A stretch of 64,000 bases of DNA from the NCBI GenBank assembly GCA_026014745.1, contig JAOZHS010000002.1:310001-374000 (forward strand), written 5' to 3'. Positions 25,499-35,912 of the stretch are shown piece after piece. The first letter of the stretch is position 1; every line of letters begins with the position of its first letter. Below the pieces are notes generated by a model, which worked only from the letters and a program-made list of their open reading frames with translations, was not told the origin of the DNA and made no database searches. This DNA comes from Candidatus Bathyarchaeota archaeon (lineage in GTDB: Archaea > Thermoproteota > Bathyarchaeia > Bathyarchaeales > Bathycorpusculaceae). The position numbers were made by a program, and so were the translations under genes.

Positions 25499-27847
25499 TC
25501 ATTTCTTTACAAAGACAGCCGTAAGATTATAGTCCCAATAGTTAACTCTGACTGGATTTTCAGGACCACAAAGGCGCTCATCATTTAGCATCCAATGATC
25601 CAAGCGGTAACCTTCATCGGGATAAGCGTAAATCGCCTGCACTCCCCAATCGTAATAGATTCCTGAAGGCGGATCCGTGTATCCACCCTCCGATGGCAAG
25701 ATATTAATGAAAGTGGGATAACGCCAAGAACTAACGAAAGGCGACAAAGGAGAAGCGTCACTGTAGGCAACCGTAGCAGCTGAAGAGTTGAATCTGAAAA
25801 GCCATGCATCACCAACCTGCTTAGCAACAGAAAAGTACGGGGTCGAGAGAAATTGGGTAGCGTTAAAGTGTCTATACTGGGGGTTTTGGAGTGAATACAT
25901 AGTTGCTTTTGCGCCAATATAGATGTAGGAAATGTTGTATTGGATTAACAGTGGAACCGCATGCAGATCGAACGCGTCAGCTGTTAATATTGTCATCAAA
26001 TCGGTGTAGTTTTGAAAATTGCTGTATCTAGAAACAGTTATCCGCTGGGTTATGGAAGTAACGTATTGACCGCTATCCCCCATGGAAGTTAAGAGTACAT
26101 CAGACGTAGGTACATTATCGGAAATCCAGTTCATCAAAGCCAAATCGTCTGCCCCAAGCGCAGAGTAAGTATTCAACTGTGAAGAAGCCAGAGCGTATTT
26201 ATGCAGTTGCTGATCAACGGTCGGAACAAGTAACAAAAAAGCACCAATTACAACCAGAACCACCAGAATACACGCAACTATCCGGGGTGTAAATCTACCC
26301 AGTCGTCTACCAGCAACAAAAAATAACCGCTTCAAGGGGGTATACACAAAATACAAAACACAAAAGACCACAGCCGACGTCAATACGGTTCCAGCAATAA
26401 AAAAGTGCTGCCAAATTCGTTGGGAATCAAAAAAAGATAACAAAAGATTGATCGGCAAATCAATTGTTAAAGTCAAATAGGTCAGGAGCACTAACATAAA
26501 AGCGTAAATAATCAAGATACCCATAGCGAACTCTTTTGCTTGAATAAAAAGATCAGACTTTCTTCTAATTTGAATAAATATTAGGAAAAGTGCCATTAAA
26601 AGAGCGCACGGAGTCAAAGCTAACAAATAACTAAAATCAGAAAATAAAGAGGACAATTTAGGGAAATCTAACAACCAATTAAAGTTTATCCAGTCAGCGA
26701 CAAGCGTAGCATAAACAGTTGAAGCTGGACCAGAGTCTATAGGTGAAAGAATGTTAGCAATAACATAGCGGTCAAAAATTAAGCAGAGGTAAGGAAAAGC
26801 AAAAAGCAAAGGTATAAAAAAACAAGCTATGGACTTGGAAGCTTTGTTCCAAGACCACGTATCGTGTTCCGTCCAATTACACGCATGCCGCAATTTTTTG
26901 ATTGCAAAGATTATTGTAAACCAAAAGAAAGTTAGCAACAAAGCTACGGGATAGGTCTCCGATGCAATAAAAAAAACCAATCCCATTATTCCCGCCATTA
27001 AGGGTGTGATACGCCGTTCCTTTAACAAAAATAGAAAAACCAAACTCATGCCACTTATCGAGACGTATAGAGATGTTAAAAGCGGCAGACCCCCCCAAGA
27101 TAATGGAAGCCAAGATATCGCACCTGTAAAAAAAGCTGTAATAATTAAACCTAAAATCGCAAGAACCCTACGCTCGAAAAGGCATTGCAACATCACATAC
27201 ATAGAAAGCGCTATCAAAGCAGGCAAAAAAGCGCTCACCATCAGAACTATTTTGGGTATGCTAACACACAATACAGTAGACAGAAAAGCACACAAAACAT
27301 GCACTCCTGTTGGATAACTAAGAACAAAGTTACCATAAGGTTCTGCAGAACGCGTTAACAATGCATTCGGATTATCAAATATCAGTCGTGTTACTAAGGT
27401 ATGGAAGGCAGCGTCATCATTAGTGGAGCCATAGTAACCAGTTATGAGTGAAGCGGAAAAACAAAGAACCACCAAAATAACAATGAAAACTATAATGAGA
27501 GGTAAATGTTTTTTCGGAGAAAATTTGGGCAATATTTGTTTATTCAGCAATGACCTTGAAAACCAAAGACCAATTGCTGCAACAGAAACGGTAGCTATTG
27601 CAGTCAGCGCATACGAGAAAGGAAACAGTGCAAAAAACACAGAGAAAGCCAAAACAAACCCGAAGCCCGCGAAAACTCTGAAATTGACTCTCTGAAGAAA
27701 AGGGTAATGACTAAAGGGATCATCTTTTTTGCTTAGCCTGCAGATTACCTTCAAAATTCCGAAGCCGACCAAATAAAGTAGTAAAATGCTAAGGATGGAA
27801 AAAAGAACAGAATCAACCAAAGATATCTGAGTCCAATCCCACCACAT
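25499..27847 (-). CDS. Large membrane protein, GT-C-type glycosyltransferase candidate
   Basis: The 782-residue protein has about 13-15 membrane helices up to residue 550 and an outward C-terminal domain. After an early helix the outer loop has STNDDAAFHT (D144, D145), the position where GT-C enzymes hold their catalytic acid. The C-terminal 60 residues (DEGYRLDHWMLNDERL) resemble a small beta domain found in surface proteins. GT-C enzymes move sugars from polyprenyl-phosphate donors on the outside. Assignment is by topology and motif, not by close homology. Confidence 0.55.
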   Translation of the reverse strand: MWWDWTQISLVDSVLFSILSILLLYLVGFGILKVICRLSKKDDPFSHYPFLQRVNFRVFAGFGFVLAFSVFFALFPFSYALTAIATVSVAAIGLWFSRSLLNKQILPKFSPKKHLPLIIVFIVILVVLCFSASLITGYYGSTNDDAAFHTLVTRLIFDNPNALLTRSAEPYGNFVLSYPTGVHVLCAFLSTVLCVSIPKIVLMVSAFLPALIALSMYVMLQCLFERRVLAILGLIITAFFTGAISWLPLSWGGLPLLTSLYVSISGMSLVFLFLLKERRITPLMAGIMGLVFFIASETYPVALLLTFFWFTIIFAIKKLRHACNWTEHDTWSWNKASKSIACFFIPLLFAFPYLCLIFDRYVIANILSPIDSGPASTVYATLVADWINFNWLLDFPKLSSLFSDFSYLLALTPCALLMALFLIFIQIRRKSDLFIQAKEFAMGILIIYAFMLVLLTYLTLTIDLPINLLLSFFDSQRIWQHFFIAGTVLTSAVVFCVLYFVYTPLKRLFFVAGRRLGRFTPRIVACILVVLVVIGAFLLLVPTVDQQLHKYALASSQLNTYSALGADDLALMNWISDNVPTSDVLLTSMGDSGQYVTSITQRITVSRYSNFQNYTDLMTILTADAFDLHAVPLLIQYNISYIYIGAKATMYSLQNPQYRHFNATQFLSTPYFSVAKQVGDAWLFRFNSSAATVAYSDASPLSPFVSSWRYPTFINILPSEGGYTDPPSGIYYDWGVQAIYAYPDEGYRLDHWMLNDERLCGPENPVRVNYWDYNLTAVFVKK

Positions 27848-28134
27848 AGCATATCATCGCAAGGTTAGTTAATGCAAATTGAGTAAACACTAACATTCTA
27901 ATACATTTGCCAAAAAAAACATTAAAAGGCACCAACATGTATAGCACGGTCAGAACGAGTATTCAGCGTTCTGCACGCACCCAGCCTAAATTTCAGTCAC
28001 AGCGACATTCATTAAATTATAGTGCAAAGCATTAACCAATACAATGTCAGCACATCGAAAGTTCAATAATAGTATCCATTTTCACCACCGTCACCACTTC
28101 TTCCAGCGACACCCAAAAAAAGACCCCCGTATTC
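27848..28134. other. Spacer between two large membrane-protein genes
   Basis: This 287-base AT-rich spacer lies between two minus-strand genes. It should hold the promoter of the left gene near 27850-27920. No gene or repeat was seen. Confidence 0.35.
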
Positions 28135-31100
28135 TCACACCAATTTTTTCAAAACTAACAAAATTAATAGAGCAACAGGGAGCAACAGTAAACAAATTAA
28201 GAAAAATATAGGCATATTTGAAAAAATAGTGTACTGAGTTGCTTGGGAATTATCTCCAGAAAATTGTGGCAAAGTTAAGTCGCTAATGGCTTGGTAATTA
28301 TCGGAAATGGCAACAGTAAACTGCGTGAAACCAGTAAGGGACAGATCTTGACCGTAAACCTCAACCGAGAGATTTGGATAATTATTCAGATATAATTTAG
28401 AGAAAGTAACGTTCTGAGAAGTTATCTCAGGCGTTCGGGCATATAAATTAAGGGAATTAATAGGCAAAATCGAAAGCGTTTGTACATCATCCAGATATGT
28501 AATGTTTCCATCAGCAGTAGTTATCTTTAAAGTTGCGTTACCCAAACCATTAATTGAAAAAGAGGCATTAAATCTGAGCAAAGAGTAGAAACCACTACCA
28601 CTATCGATTACAATCGAGGATGAAAAAATAGAGCAAGTTGAGTAGTTAGCCAACTCAACAGCCGTCACATTGAAAAATTCCGAAAGACCCTTTTGAGAAG
28701 CAACATTAACAGCACCAATATGTTGAGTACCTGAAAACAAGACGGAATTAGTTTGGACAGTGGTGTTTGCACTGGTTATCGATTTTGCGTAACCGTTCAG
28801 TTGGCTTAAAGGATTTGTCCGCACTATTTCAGGCAGATTACTCGTCTTGAGAATGTTGGTTACAACGTTATACCATTCAGATTTTTGGCTACTACTGTAG
28901 ATAGCATCATTAATTGGAGCTAAATTAAAGTACAAAACGTTCCCGCCCGAAGAATAACCTTTTTCTACCAAGAGAGGAGAAACCGAATCACCATAATAGC
29001 ATAAAACTGTAGTATCACTATTTGCTGAAGTAACGGGTATTGATAGTTTAGTAGGTAGTGAATATTTCGAGCCATTTACTACATTAATAGTTTGGATGTC
29101 AGCAACGTCTCCCGGAGAGGATAACATAGTTTGGGCAAAGTAGCCAGTTCCTGTTTTGTCCAGAATAATTAGGTGACCGCCCGATTGAACGTAGTTCAAG
29201 TAATCGGTGACTGGCCTAAAAGTTGTAGAATAGTATTCAACTAAAAAGTCATCGAACCCTACTTGGAAAAATCTGTTATAATGAACTCCAACTTGTCCAG
29301 CTACATTATTTGTATGGGAAATTAAGTTGGTCCCGTTCAAAGACATTACTCTATTCTCACCACTTACGGTTAATTTTAGGTTAAAGGTGTCCTCAAATGC
29401 CCAAGTGACATTAGTTTTAAGACCGGGCCAAGATGGTGAAGCTCTTTCTACGCCGTTAATGAAGTCCCGGTATAGAAGGTAAACATTATTGTCATTACTG
29501 AAAAATACATCTGCCAAGCGGTAGTTTTTTGCGTCTTCCCATGAATAAACAATACTCGCATAATTAAGTATCGAAGAGTTTCCAATCAAAGGAGTAATAT
29601 TAACACTGATTGAAAAATTGTCTGCGGTAACTGGGTACAAAATTATGCCCTCATCACCCCTTGCGTTTCCTCCGATTAGTTGCTGATTTTTAAGTTCCCA
29701 CGTTCCTTTTTGAGAAGAATAATCCTCTAATGTTTCCCGCGTAAAGGCATCAGCCATTGTGTGTACAACATAATTTTCACGTGGAGGATCAAAAGGAACT
29801 ATTAAAGTGGAATAATTAAGGGCAGCGTGGTCAAGGTCGGAGACTGTTGTAAAATTAAAATTGTTATATGCAAGCGAATCATAGACCAAATTTTTATCTA
29901 TCGAAAGTGATTGATCGTAGGGGATAATTAAAGCTGTTTCACTATTTGATTGCGGATAAGAAAGAGCTGGAACAGCATATATTGAAACCTCGGAATTTTC
30001 ATAAGATTTAGAAAGCGTTGGAAGATAGTTCGCAAGGAAGCCATCACCATAATTCGCTAAGAATGCCTGGTCACGGGCATTGATATACAGGTATGCATGC
30101 GAATACATTGACGCACGGTAAAGTTGAGTTAGGGCTAATTCTTGAGAAGCAGCGTTATACAATAATTGCTTCAACCCAAGTGAATCAGGAGGACCCGCTA
30201 AGGTCACCATTTCCCCTGAAGTGCTCGTTACTGTAGCCACCCATGCATTCGGATCATGATTTAAAATGTCTTTTAGAGAAGATATCGCAGAAGATTCGTT
30301 CGAAGTAGCAAAGTGGGTACTTTCGGAGCTTGAAAGTGACCAATATTCAGCATTTAAGAAAGCTGTAGAAATTCCGTAACAACAAACTAAACCGATTAAA
30401 GTTATCGAAATGAGTTTATATCTTGAGGGAAAAGTGAATTTTAATTTGTTTATTAATAACAGCAGAGGCAAAGGCGATAAAATCGCAAGAGGTATTTTTA
30501 TGAACCACAAAAACCGCTTTTCCCAATAGCCGGCATTAAAAAAGTAAAGATTCATTATTGAAACCAGTGTTCCAGCCAAGAAAACGAAAAACAAAAACGC
30601 AATAAAGAATTTAAGCGAATTATATTCATCAGGCTTTCTAACAACTAAGTTAATTGCAGCCACCGAAAGTAAGCCAGTGATACCCAAGATAAAGGGATAA
30701 ACAAACCAAGGTACCAAACCAATACTGTCCACCTGAGAAGTCCGAAAACTATTCAAAAAGAAGAGCCAAGAGACCAACGCGATAATATATACAAATGTCA
30801 GAGCATACACAGACAAACGTAATAAGCTACAACGAGTTTCACGTAAGGGTTTGATTTTTTTACTCAGTTCTGGAAGTTTGATGGCGCGAGTGCAGAGTGA
30901 AAGAATAACTGCCAAAAGCGGCAAGGCGATAGATGCCATTAATGCCGTGTCGAAAATAAAACGGGAGGTAAAAAGCGAAAATAGGTAATACACAAGAGGA
31001 ATAACTAAAAAGGCTAGTAAAGCGCCTTTTAAGGCACCTGAAATATTTAGGGGTGATTTGCGAGCAAATATACCATAAACAGCCAAGAAGGTAACTAAAA

Positions 31101-32313
31101 CGACTGCTTCAGTGATATGTGTTAAGTATAATATGGTTACAGTTATTGAAAAAAGCGCAATGAATGAACGGGAAGATAAATCAGTTTTACTGAGGAGAAA
31201 CAGCGCGGCAATTAAGAGCAAAAATGAAACAGTGCTCGGAACATACCATAATCCCAGAAGACCATACAAAGTTCCATTGTAAGTCTTATCTGCAACAGCA
31301 GTCAGCAGTTGTAATTGTGTTAGTGTAGAGCCCTGAAGCTTTAGATAAGCTAAATATATCCACGAAAAACCTCCGTAACTATTTGTGAATAAACTCCAAA
31401 ATAAGGTGGCGACAGAGGGTAAACTTGGGTGGATATTATTTAGGTAACGTTTCGCCATTACATAGAAGGCCACAGGTAACAGAAGATTGATAGATAACTG
31501 GGCAAGTTGACTACTAAGATATTGAGCATCAGAAACAGCCAAGAAAGTTGACTGATTTAAATGACTGAACAAGTAAGCGGAACCAATGTACAGTTGAGGC
31601 GATCTGTTGAGAGTCAAACACCAGTTATAATGGCGAGTTATATCGGTTCCCGGCATCAATGCGAATCCGGGATACATCGAAAAGAAAGTAATCGCAAAGA
31701 AAAGAATCGCGATTAACAAAGCAAACACGTCAATAGATTTTGAGAAAGACGGTTCTTTCGAGAAGGTGAACGTTTTACGAATGTATAGACAGTATACTGA
31801 AACTATACCTAAAATGATATACCCTGATAAAGTGGCGATAATGCGAGTTTGCTCACCAAAGGACAAAAGAATAAGTGCAAGAAAACCGGTGACTGCGAAG
31901 CTCAGTACATATGAAAGAAGTAAACCTTCAAGTTTGGTGAGATACTGGTGAAGTTTAGCTATATTAACAATAGCAAACCCAGGAAGGAAAGTGGTAATGA
32001 ATAAAGACAGGAAAAGCTGAGGAAGAGTATTCTCAAAAGATAATAAATGAAGAATAAGCAGTATAACGCCAAAGATTATTAACAGAAAACTCAACAAGTA
32101 TGAAATTTGGAGCGAATTAAACTTATTTTGTTTTAAATTCAATCGAACATCATTGCCTATGAAAATGAAATAAATAACTAAAATTGTGGCAACTTCAAGA
32201 ACAAATAATGGATATTTAACCCATGATTGTAAAAGCCAGAGGGTTAAAGAGGAAAAAAGAATTGAAATGCATAAAAGCACTATAAAAAACGCGCGTGAAT
32301 TCAATTTAACCAT
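28135..32313 (-). CDS. Giant membrane protein with LamG-like outer domain, GT-C candidate
   Basis: At 1392 residues this is the largest gene. About 16-18 membrane helices fill residues 5-660. The first large outer loop contains LMPGTDITRHYNW (D224), as expected for a GT-C acid residue. The outer half includes a concanavalin/LamG-like domain around residues 860-1010, with ILYPVTADNFSISVNITPL and KLTVSGENRVMSLNGTNLI. A final membrane helix (LICLLLLPVALLILLVL) anchors the C-terminus. Potential N-x-S/T sites are many. A role in surface glycan assembly is inferred from neighbours; substrate is unknown. Confidence 0.5.
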   Translation of the reverse strand: MVKLNSRAFFIVLLCISILFSSLTLWLLQSWVKYPLFVLEVATILVIYFIFIGNDVRLNLKQNKFNSLQISYLLSFLLIIFGVILLILHLLSFENTLPQLFLSLFITTFLPGFAIVNIAKLHQYLTKLEGLLLSYVLSFAVTGFLALILLSFGEQTRIIATLSGYIILGIVSVYCLYIRKTFTFSKEPSFSKSIDVFALLIAILFFAITFFSMYPGFALMPGTDITRHYNWCLTLNRSPQLYIGSAYLFSHLNQSTFLAVSDAQYLSSQLAQLSINLLLPVAFYVMAKRYLNNIHPSLPSVATLFWSLFTNSYGGFSWIYLAYLKLQGSTLTQLQLLTAVADKTYNGTLYGLLGLWYVPSTVSFLLLIAALFLLSKTDLSSRSFIALFSITVTILYLTHITEAVVLVTFLAVYGIFARKSPLNISGALKGALLAFLVIPLVYYLFSLFTSRFIFDTALMASIALPLLAVILSLCTRAIKLPELSKKIKPLRETRCSLLRLSVYALTFVYIIALVSWLFFLNSFRTSQVDSIGLVPWFVYPFILGITGLLSVAAINLVVRKPDEYNSLKFFIAFLFFVFLAGTLVSIMNLYFFNAGYWEKRFLWFIKIPLAILSPLPLLLLINKLKFTFPSRYKLISITLIGLVCCYGISTAFLNAEYWSLSSSESTHFATSNESSAISSLKDILNHDPNAWVATVTSTSGEMVTLAGPPDSLGLKQLLYNAASQELALTQLYRASMYSHAYLYINARDQAFLANYGDGFLANYLPTLSKSYENSEVSIYAVPALSYPQSNSETALIIPYDQSLSIDKNLVYDSLAYNNFNFTTVSDLDHAALNYSTLIVPFDPPRENYVVHTMADAFTRETLEDYSSQKGTWELKNQQLIGGNARGDEGIILYPVTADNFSISVNITPLIGNSSILNYASIVYSWEDAKNYRLADVFFSNDNNVYLLYRDFINGVERASPSWPGLKTNVTWAFEDTFNLKLTVSGENRVMSLNGTNLISHTNNVAGQVGVHYNRFFQVGFDDFLVEYYSTTFRPVTDYLNYVQSGGHLIILDKTGTGYFAQTMLSSPGDVADIQTINVVNGSKYSLPTKLSIPVTSANSDTTVLCYYGDSVSPLLVEKGYSSGGNVLYFNLAPINDAIYSSSQKSEWYNVVTNILKTSNLPEIVRTNPLSQLNGYAKSITSANTTVQTNSVLFSGTQHIGAVNVASQKGLSEFFNVTAVELANYSTCSIFSSSIVIDSGSGFYSLLRFNASFSINGLGNATLKITTADGNITYLDDVQTLSILPINSLNLYARTPEITSQNVTFSKLYLNNYPNLSVEVYGQDLSLTGFTQFTVAISDNYQAISDLTLPQFSGDNSQATQYTIFSNMPIFFLICLLLLPVALLILLVLKKLV

Positions 32314-32429
32314 TTAGATACACACGCAGCTTGATTCGCTTTTGAAAGTATGAAACCCTCAAAATCGTCGAATATTAAATGTCGAGCTAACAAATGTACT
32401 GCAGGATGTTTTTTGCCAAACATTGTTCG

Positions 32430-33620
32430 TTAATGAGCGCTTGTAAGATATATGTCTTTAAGATTGTTAAGATATAACTCAGAGATTTTCTTTCTGTCAA
32501 AGTTATTTTTGACAAATATCTCAGCGTTGTGCCCCGCGGTTTTTCTTAATGAGACATCTGCGACGAATTTGGAAAGAACATTTGCCAATTCTTCATCATT
32601 TAATGGGTCCACAACAAAGCCAATTTCATTATCGCGTATTATTCGAGCTAATAAAGAATCAGGATATGCTGTTGCCACGACAGGTTTCCCGCAGGCGCAG
32701 TATTCAAAGAATTTTGCAGGCAGAGAATTTTTCCAAAGCGGGTTATCATCATAGGGTATTATACCTACATCAGCGGAGGATATTAAATCGTTTAATTTTT
32801 GTTTCTCGCTTATTACCCCAAGGTAAATAATTTTGTTGCTTATACTCAGTTCCTTGGCTAACTCAATAACCTTATTTGTGTCGCCCTGACCAGCGATGAA
32901 CAGTTGAACATCATAACAGCCATTTATTAACCTCTTAACGGATTTGAGAACAACATCCAAACGATAATAAGAGCCTATTCCGCCAGAGTAAATGAGATTT
33001 AACTTTTTATCAGAAGATGCAAACGTAGGCAGCGGTTTAAATGTTTTAATATCAGCACCGTTGGGCAATATTTTTACCTTCGATATGCCGTTGCCGCGCA
33101 TTTGTTCATAATAAATTTTTGTCACGACCACCATTAAGTTCGATTTGAGATACATAGAAAAGGCGGTTTTTTTGACCATAGAATAAAAAAATTTGTTAAT
33201 GCCGTTTGAATTATTTATGCTGAAATTTTCCCATTCATCTCGGTAGTCCATAACATTTTTTATCCTCAGTAGTTTACATGCGGCTAAAGCGCCGATGCCT
33301 ACGTCGCCGGGAGGGACAGAAATCACTACAACATCCGGTTTTTTAATACCTAGGAAAAAGAAAGAGCTGAAAAACGAGGATACACAGTTAAGGGCAAATA
33401 TAAATGGACTATGAGAACTTATGTAAAATGCCAAATTGTAGATACCAATGTTAGGGGACGAAGAGTTAGAACCTGCCTGTTTTAGCGTTGATGGAGTAAA
33501 AGTTCCCAATACGTCAATTTTGTGGCCTTGCCCAGACCAGTCATTTGCAAAAAAATGAATTCGAGTCCAAGCTGCTCCAGCAAAAGGATTGGGAAAACCT
33601 AAGATTAATGAAACTTTCAT
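32430..33620 (-). CDS. GT4-family glycosyltransferase 1
   Basis: The 396-residue protein has the GT-B fold. The donor-binding half shows LIYSGGIGSYYRLDVVLKSV, IAGQGD and KFFEYCACGKPVVATAYPD, the E...G.P motif of GT4. It transfers a sugar from a nucleotide donor, retaining configuration. The gene is the last of a run of six GT4 genes on the minus strand from 39768 down to 32430. Confidence 0.85.
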   Translation of the reverse strand: MKVSLILGFPNPFAGAAWTRIHFFANDWSGQGHKIDVLGTFTPSTLKQAGSNSSSPNIGIYNLAFYISSHSPFIFALNCVSSFFSSFFFLGIKKPDVVVISVPPGDVGIGALAACKLLRIKNVMDYRDEWENFSINNSNGINKFFYSMVKKTAFSMYLKSNLMVVVTKIYYEQMRGNGISKVKILPNGADIKTFKPLPTFASSDKKLNLIYSGGIGSYYRLDVVLKSVKRLINGCYDVQLFIAGQGDTNKVIELAKELSISNKIIYLGVISEKQKLNDLISSADVGIIPYDDNPLWKNSLPAKFFEYCACGKPVVATAYPDSLLARIIRDNEIGFVVDPLNDEELANVLSKFVADVSLRKTAGHNAEIFVKNNFDRKKISELYLNNLKDIYLTSAH

Positions 33621-33649
33621 AGTATCTCGACTTTTTTTGATGCGTTTAA

Positions 33650-34762
33650 TTAGTTTGACTCTGCCTTATGCCACAAGGAGTTGAAAACGTTTAAGTATAC
33701 GCCGACGATATTGCCAATTTCGTGATTGTTCAGAACATAATTTCGGCCATTTGTGCCCAATTTTAGTCGTAAATTATAATCAAGCAACAATTTACTCACA
33801 TCCTTTACTAACTGCGAGAAATTTTTAGAGCACATACCTAACTGGTTATGGTAAATAATTCCGTCGGGGTCTACTCGAAGACTAACCACAGGCAGATAAT
33901 AGGTCCAAGCCTCCAACATTGTATTAGGAAAACCTTCGATAGAGGAGGTGTTTACAAGCACAGAAGCGTTTTTGAAGTATTCACCTATTTTTGAATGAGC
34001 AACAAACCCGTTAAAATGCAGATTAGGTACACCTTTGGCGACGCCTTGAACCATACTAAATAATTCAGGAGGATCCCCTTTACCGCCAATCATCTCAAAA
34101 TGCAGAGAAGGCAACGCCTTAGCGACCTCAATATACAATAGGGGATTCTTTACTGACGAGATAGTTCCAACCCATAAAGCCGTAGCTTGCGATTTTTCAC
34201 TTTCAGCGTTGGGTAATTCACAACCATTTTTTATCAGTACACTGCTTAGGTTGAAGCGTTTCTTTAAAATATACTGTTGGAATTTGCTCTGGGCAATAAT
34301 TGAATCAGCACGTTTAAGTTCAATTAAACTTGAGAGACTATCGATAAGGCTTTTTTTGCCATTAAGAGAGACACCAGTAACCATTGAGTCCGTTGCAATT
34401 CTATGAACAAATTTCTTTCTAAAGATAAAACAGAATATTGGCAATACCCCAGTTGAACCTGCTTCATGTACGTAAACGTCCGCATTTGCTTTTTTAAGAG
34501 CAGAGAAAATTGAGATAACTTTTCTAAAACTTGAAATTCGACTTACTGCATCTCGTTTATAGGTTTTTATAATTTCTATACCCTTTATGACTTCTTTTCT
34601 TTCTGTGCCGTGCCAATAAGTTACAAAGGCAATTGCACACCCTTTATCATACAGTTTTTTTCCTAAGATAACCTGTTCAACTTCAGCTCCGCCGGCGTAT
34701 TCAGAATCTTGTTGATCAGCAATAGTAGGGTAAGAATTCAGAGATAAAAAACAGATCTTCAT
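33650..34762 (-). CDS. GT4-family glycosyltransferase 2
   Basis: The 370-residue protein begins MKICFLSLNSYP and has the GT4 donor site IGEYFKNASVLVNTSSIEGF followed by PNTMLEAWTYYLPVVSLRVD. The N-terminal half includes YAGGAEVEQVILGKKL, a nucleotide-sugar or acceptor loop common in the family. ATG 34762 is preferred to the GTG nine bases earlier because homologous proteins start MKI. It follows the previous gene without a gap. Confidence 0.85.
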   Translation of the reverse strand: MKICFLSLNSYPTIADQQDSEYAGGAEVEQVILGKKLYDKGCAIAFVTYWHGTERKEVIKGIEIIKTYKRDAVSRISSFRKVISIFSALKKANADVYVHEAGSTGVLPIFCFIFRKKFVHRIATDSMVTGVSLNGKKSLIDSLSSLIELKRADSIIAQSKFQQYILKKRFNLSSVLIKNGCELPNAESEKSQATALWVGTISSVKNPLLYIEVAKALPSLHFEMIGGKGDPPELFSMVQGVAKGVPNLHFNGFVAHSKIGEYFKNASVLVNTSSIEGFPNTMLEAWTYYLPVVSLRVDPDGIIYHNQLGMCSKNFSQLVKDVSKLLLDYNLRLKLGTNGRNYVLNNHEIGNIVGVYLNVFNSLWHKAESN

Positions 34763-34771
34763 AAAAACCAC

Positions 34772-35908
34772 TTACATGCTACAAGCTATTCTATAAATTT
34801 CAGTAATTTTCTGAAGATAAATCGGAATATCGAAGTTACGCTCGAGATAAATTCTTGCTGATGAACCTAATTTTTCCCTTAGTTCAGCATCATCTATTAA
34901 AGACGATATCTTTTCAGCAAGTTCATCAGGGTTTTTTGGCTGAACAAGAAGACCAGTCGAACCATCAGTGATAGCTTCAGCAACGCCCCCAACATTTGTC
35001 GCTACAATAGGTTTGCCGGCAGCCATGCATTCTAAAATGTAAAAAGGGAAGTTTTCGGTTACTGAAGGCAAAACACAAATATCAGCTAAATTAACAAGCA
35101 CCGAATATACATTAGGCCAGCTTATACGACCTGTGAAAACAACATTGTTTGCTATTTTTAAGTTCAAGGCAAGTTTTTTCAAACTTTCTTCGCTGGCTCC
35201 GCTACCAACAAGATAAAAAGTTGCTTTTCGGGACTTCAAAATTTTCTCTGCAGCCAATAACAAATATTCTTGCCCTTTTATGGGAGAAAGATTACCTACG
35301 CAAACAATATTTATACCAAAATCCGTCTTTTTAACTGGACTAGGCTCAGATGTCGCCTTATCAAAGGTCTTTAGATCCAAAGTATTATGCAGCACAATCA
35401 GTTTTTTGGGTTTAAGCCCATGTGTTATAAGCGCATCACCAGTAAAAGATGAAACAGGCAACACAAGATCTGTACAATGATTAAGTATAGAAACAAATGT
35501 CGACCATTTGAACCTGTTAGATGAATTCGCCATGGGCACAAAATGCACTGAGGTAACAACAGCCACTTTCTTTCGAGCAGACTTTATTGCAAAATACGCT
35601 TCAAAGGCGCCTAAAACGCCCTGGGCATGAATAACATCTATTTTATAAGTTTTGATTGCTTTTTTTAGAAAGCCTATGCTCCGTATAACATCGACAATAG
35701 ATTGTTTGTCAAAAGATGGGCAGGTAAGTTTGGGGATATTGTTTTTTTCTAATAAAGCAGACAAGTCAGGTATTTGTTCACCGGGACTAGAAATGACTGT
35801 TACCTGGTTACCTGAATTCTGCAAATTTACAGAGATAGAACTAAGATGGTATGAAAGACCAACTCCTGCAGAAGAACCGACGAATAAAATCCTTAAAGGC
35901 ATTGACAT
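34772..35908 (-). CDS. GT4-family glycosyltransferase 3
   Basis: The 378-residue protein has GSSAGVGLSYHLSSIS near the N-terminus and a classical GT4 C-terminus: VGNLSPIKGQEYLLLAAEKI, LADICVLPSVTENFPFYILE and MAAGKPIVATNVGGVAEAIT. The three acid and glycine motifs are intact, so it should be active. It sits four bases from its upstream neighbour and is probably translated in the same operon. Confidence 0.88.
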   Translation of the reverse strand: MSMPLRILFVGSSAGVGLSYHLSSISVNLQNSGNQVTVISSPGEQIPDLSALLEKNNIPKLTCPSFDKQSIVDVIRSIGFLKKAIKTYKIDVIHAQGVLGAFEAYFAIKSARKKVAVVTSVHFVPMANSSNRFKWSTFVSILNHCTDLVLPVSSFTGDALITHGLKPKKLIVLHNTLDLKTFDKATSEPSPVKKTDFGINIVCVGNLSPIKGQEYLLLAAEKILKSRKATFYLVGSGASEESLKKLALNLKIANNVVFTGRISWPNVYSVLVNLADICVLPSVTENFPFYILECMAAGKPIVATNVGGVAEAITDGSTGLLVQPKNPDELAEKISSLIDDAELREKLGSSARIYLERNFDIPIYLQKITEIYRIACSM

Positions 35909-35912
35909 ATTA

